This document shows, piece by piece, positions 52,201 through 53,961 of a DNA stretch of 53,961 nucleotides. A program made the position numbers and the translations under genes. Where the stretch lies: assembly GCA_015233135.1 (NCBI GenBank), contig JADFYH010000019.1:1-53961 (forward strand). The letters are read 5' to 3'. A model generated the notes under the pieces. It was given only the letters and a program-made list of their open reading frames with translations. It was not told the DNA's origin and did no database searches. How positions within the stretch are numbered: position 1 is the first letter of the stretch; every line of letters starts with the position of its first letter. This DNA comes from Deltaproteobacteria bacterium (GTDB lineage: Bacteria; UBA10199; JADFYH01).

Positions 52201-53508
52201 TTATTTTCCAAGCAAAAACTCTTCAATGCTAATCCCCTCAATAAAATCTGTTTCGAAAGAGTAAGAATTAATCACTTTTAGTTTCTGTTTGGGAAATGTT
52301 TTTGGAAACCAGCCAAATTCCAGAGCATTGGCCTTCCCACGCTTTACTTCAATCCATTCCTGCTGGGGGCTGACAAAATCAATCTCATGCTCGGAAGATT
52401 GCCAGAAGCCGATGGCTTCTGGATTTGCAACATTCGCTAAAACAGAGCGCCTCCAAATTTCCTGGGCAACCAGCCATTCGAGGAATTGAGCCTGAATGTG
52501 AGGCTCCAGTTTTTCAAATTGGGAAACACTGCGAATATTGGAGGGATGAAGACAAACGGCTGCAGCCAAATTAATAAAGTGAAACTTGCAAGGTCTGCGC
52601 AAGATCAGCATCTTTTTATTTACATCCCAGGGCCAGGAAGGCAGCAGACAAAATAAATCAGAAAGCTGTTCGATATAACCACTGGCAATGGTATTATTGG
52701 CAAGCCCTGCATCACGTGCCAGACCTGCATATCCTACAGGTGTACAGGCTTTTTGAAAGAGCACCGAGAATAAATTTAACAGAGAACTGCGATTGCGACC
52801 ACTTCGAATAATTTCTCCAAAAATCCAATCCCGAATGAGTTGAATAAAATATTCATGCAGTCGGCCTTCTTCATACAAATCGTTTAATGCCAGCGGAGAA
52901 CCTCCCGAGAGAAGATAGGCCATCCAGGTTTTTGTTTGTAATTTTTCATGGGCCTTCGAATGAAATTCTTTGTAAGAAATGGGCAGAAAAATAAACTCGC
53001 TTCGAAGAAGTTTTCCTTTTCGACCTGGAAGACGCTCACTGCCTCGACGTAAATCCAGAGCCTTTGAACCCGTCGTCACCACCAAAACATTTTTGAGCAA
53101 GCCTTGATCGAGGGCACGTTTAAGGGCTTTTTCCCAATCGGGGATTGCCGTAATTTCATCGATGAATAGACGGCGGACCAATGCTTTTTTGGAATAAGCT
53201 TGAGAAAGCGTTTCCAGCTGATCTTTCAATGCTGCGGCATCTGCAATTTCATCCCCATTGAGATAAAAGGCCGAACCCGCACCAAATTTTTCAAGGCTTT
53301 CATAGAGCTTTAATTCCATCCAGGTACTTTTCCCATATTGCCTAGGCCCACGAAGGGTGATGAGCCCTGGTTCTGTGGGAAGTTCATCCAGACCAAAATC
53401 AAAATCAAGTTTGATTGAACTCTTTTTAAGCTCACTTCGCTTTGGCCACAGCTCGGGGTGATTAAAATTCCCTTCGATAATTTTTTGATTGAATAGGCTA
53501 ACGTTCAT
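52201..53508 (-). CDS. AAA ATPase of the DUF4143 family
   Basis: A 435-residue ATPase. Walker A is GPRQYGKST, followed by the Walker B-like RLFIDEITAIPDWEKALKRA (DE). Motif TGSKALDL is the sensor, and a PDDEXK-like segment at the C-terminus reads EIDFV..EWIEVKRG. These ATP-binding proteins with a DUF4143 C-terminal domain are common in bacterial accessory regions; their function is unclear, and some are linked to toxin-antitoxin or defence loci. It occupies the space between the two scars of the decayed duplicate locus. The start is ATG 53508. Confidence 0.87.
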   Translation of the reverse strand: MNVSLFNQKIIEGNFNHPELWPKRSELKKSSIKLDFDFGLDELPTEPGLITLRGPRQYGKSTWMELKLYESLEKFGAGSAFYLNGDEIADAAALKDQLETLSQAYSKKALVRRLFIDEITAIPDWEKALKRALDQGLLKNVLVVTTGSKALDLRRGSERLPGRKGKLLRSEFIFLPISYKEFHSKAHEKLQTKTWMAYLLSGGSPLALNDLYEEGRLHEYFIQLIRDWIFGEIIRSGRNRSSLLNLFSVLFQKACTPVGYAGLARDAGLANNTIASGYIEQLSDLFCLLPSWPWDVNKKMLILRRPCKFHFINLAAAVCLHPSNIRSVSQFEKLEPHIQAQFLEWLVAQEIWRRSVLANVANPEAIGFWQSSEHEIDFVSPQQEWIEVKRGKANALEFGWFPKTFPKQKLKVINSYSFETDFIEGISIEEFLLGK

Positions 53509-53540
53509 AACGCTAGAATAGTTAACGTTATAAACGTTAG
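53509..53540 (-). promoter_or_regulatory. AACGTT-repeat operator region of the DUF4143 gene
   Basis: AACGTT (53524-53529) and AACGTT (53533-53538) repeat with 9-bp spacing, with a third related AACGCT at 53512-53517. Each AACGTT is self-complementary. Its position at the start of the gene suggests an operator. Confidence 0.5.
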
Positions 53541-53636
53541 CAAGAAGAAAAAAAATAGATTCCCCTCTATCTGGTTTAAGGGCCCGCTCAAAAATAAATG
53601 TTACAACTTACTCTTATGTAATTTTCCAAACCCTCT

Positions 53637-53707
53637 CTCCCCCAAAGCCTGATGAATATCCAGTTTCAAAAATTTTGAGTAATCGTCGCCCTGAACAAGC
53701 TTAGTCA
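53637..53707 (-). pseudogene. Fusion scar: SNF2 3' end joined to a DUF1016 leader
   Basis: CTCCCCCAAAGCCTGATGAA then TATCCAG (53637-53663) matches 47026-47052 in the SNF2 gene end with one mismatch. It continues directly into the DUF1016 leader (53664-53707), which reads from ATG 53707 as MTKLVQGDDYSKFLK and then LDIHQALGE, the SNF2 C-terminus in the same frame. The intervening SNF2 and SWIM genes are missing. Confidence 0.8.
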
Positions 53708-53716
53708 TTCTCATAT

Positions 53717-53833
53717 TCCCCCAAACAAATTTTTAATAACGCTACTCTAAACGCAATTTTTATCTCAAAAATTAAAAACAAAACCACAACTCTAGTTCAA
53801 GTGTAAACCGATAAATACCGTTGGGTGTTGTAT
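53717..53833. repeat. 117-bp duplicated segment, copy B
   Basis: The second copy of the segment at 50676-50792, again just upstream of a DUF1016 leader on the minus strand. Confidence 0.9.
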
Positions 53834-53961
53834 CGTGCGAAATCGCAAGACAGGGACCCAGTGATCCGCAAGGATAGGGACCCACTCGGAGCGTAGCGAC
53901 GGATCTTATTTTTTCTTTTTATAGGTGGGTCCCTATCGATGCAATTTGTTTTTTTCTGGGC

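Larger units (their letters stand above)
53541..53961. other. Gene-free end of window with a scar and a palindrome
   Basis: The SNF2-tail copy (53637-53663), the DUF1016 leader (53664-53707) and the 117-bp repeat copy B (53717-53833) lie here. A further inverted repeat, GATAGGGACCCAC (53873-53885) with its complement (53925-53937), follows. No intact gene is seen; the window ends within or near another repeat. Confidence 0.75.

Overview
The window comes from a Gram-negative bacterium. It carries an outer-membrane efflux operon (TolC/MacA/MacB type), a lipoprotein, periplasmic binding proteins and several histidine kinases. Base composition is moderately AT-rich, with dense coding on both strands. 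Gene content (citrate synthase, acyl-CoA dehydrogenase, ClpB, a large glycogen cluster, PAS-histidine kinases with receiver-only partners, a Spo11/Topo VI A-like protein) would suit an uncultured deltaproteobacterial-type lineage. That placement is inference; no rRNA or ribosomal protein is present.

Layout: 0-5.3 kb holds a tRNA-Gln(CUG), a MinD/FlhG-type ATPase with a hypothetical partner, citrate synthase, and two exported small/unknown proteins. 5.5-7.4 kb holds a VapBC-type toxin-antitoxin pair and an acyl-CoA dehydrogenase. 7.4-12.6 kb is a sensory block: two PAS histidine kinases sharing nearly the same HisKA motif, two receiver-only regulators, and a PhnD-like periplasmic protein coupled to one kinase. 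12.6-16.9 kb is a tolC-macA-macB efflux operon. 17-19.7 kb is a Phd/RelE pair coupled to a DUF255 thioredoxin-domain protein. 19.7-23.2 kb is a glycosyltransferase / YdjC deacetylase / GT-C membrane glycosyltransferase cluster. clpB and a LOG-family gene follow, then two orphan histidine kinases and an Hsp20. 31-40.9 kb is a glycogen/alpha-glucan metabolism region (glgA, sugar-nucleotide transferase, GH57, glgB, malQ, glucan phosphorylase). 40.9-44.2 kb holds RNase H, prfC and a Dgk1/Sec59-like membrane kinase. 44.2-54 kb is accessory: a lone Topo VI A/Spo11-like gene, an AlbA-type regulator, a SNF2 helicase plus SWIM-finger pair, an NHL-repeat secreted protein, a DUF4143 ATPase, and the scars of a decayed second copy of the locus.

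Non-coding structure is the most unusual aspect. At least five families of palindromic or terminal-inverted-repeat elements are scattered through the window. Two copies of a GC-rich palindrome sit in frame inside genes (macB and the DUF255 gene). A ~160-bp MITE-like element supplies the C-terminal tail of GlgB and abuts the start of the GT-C gene. A ~240-bp nested inverted-repeat element supplies the likely ribosome-binding site of prfC. Pairs of FNR/CRP-like boxes with identical 22-bp spacing precede a NarX-type kinase gene, hsp20 and the sugar-nucleotide transferase gene; a single box precedes the glucan phosphorylase gene. This suggests one regulator ties stress signalling to glycogen turnover.

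All assignments come from reading motifs by eye. No database search was run.
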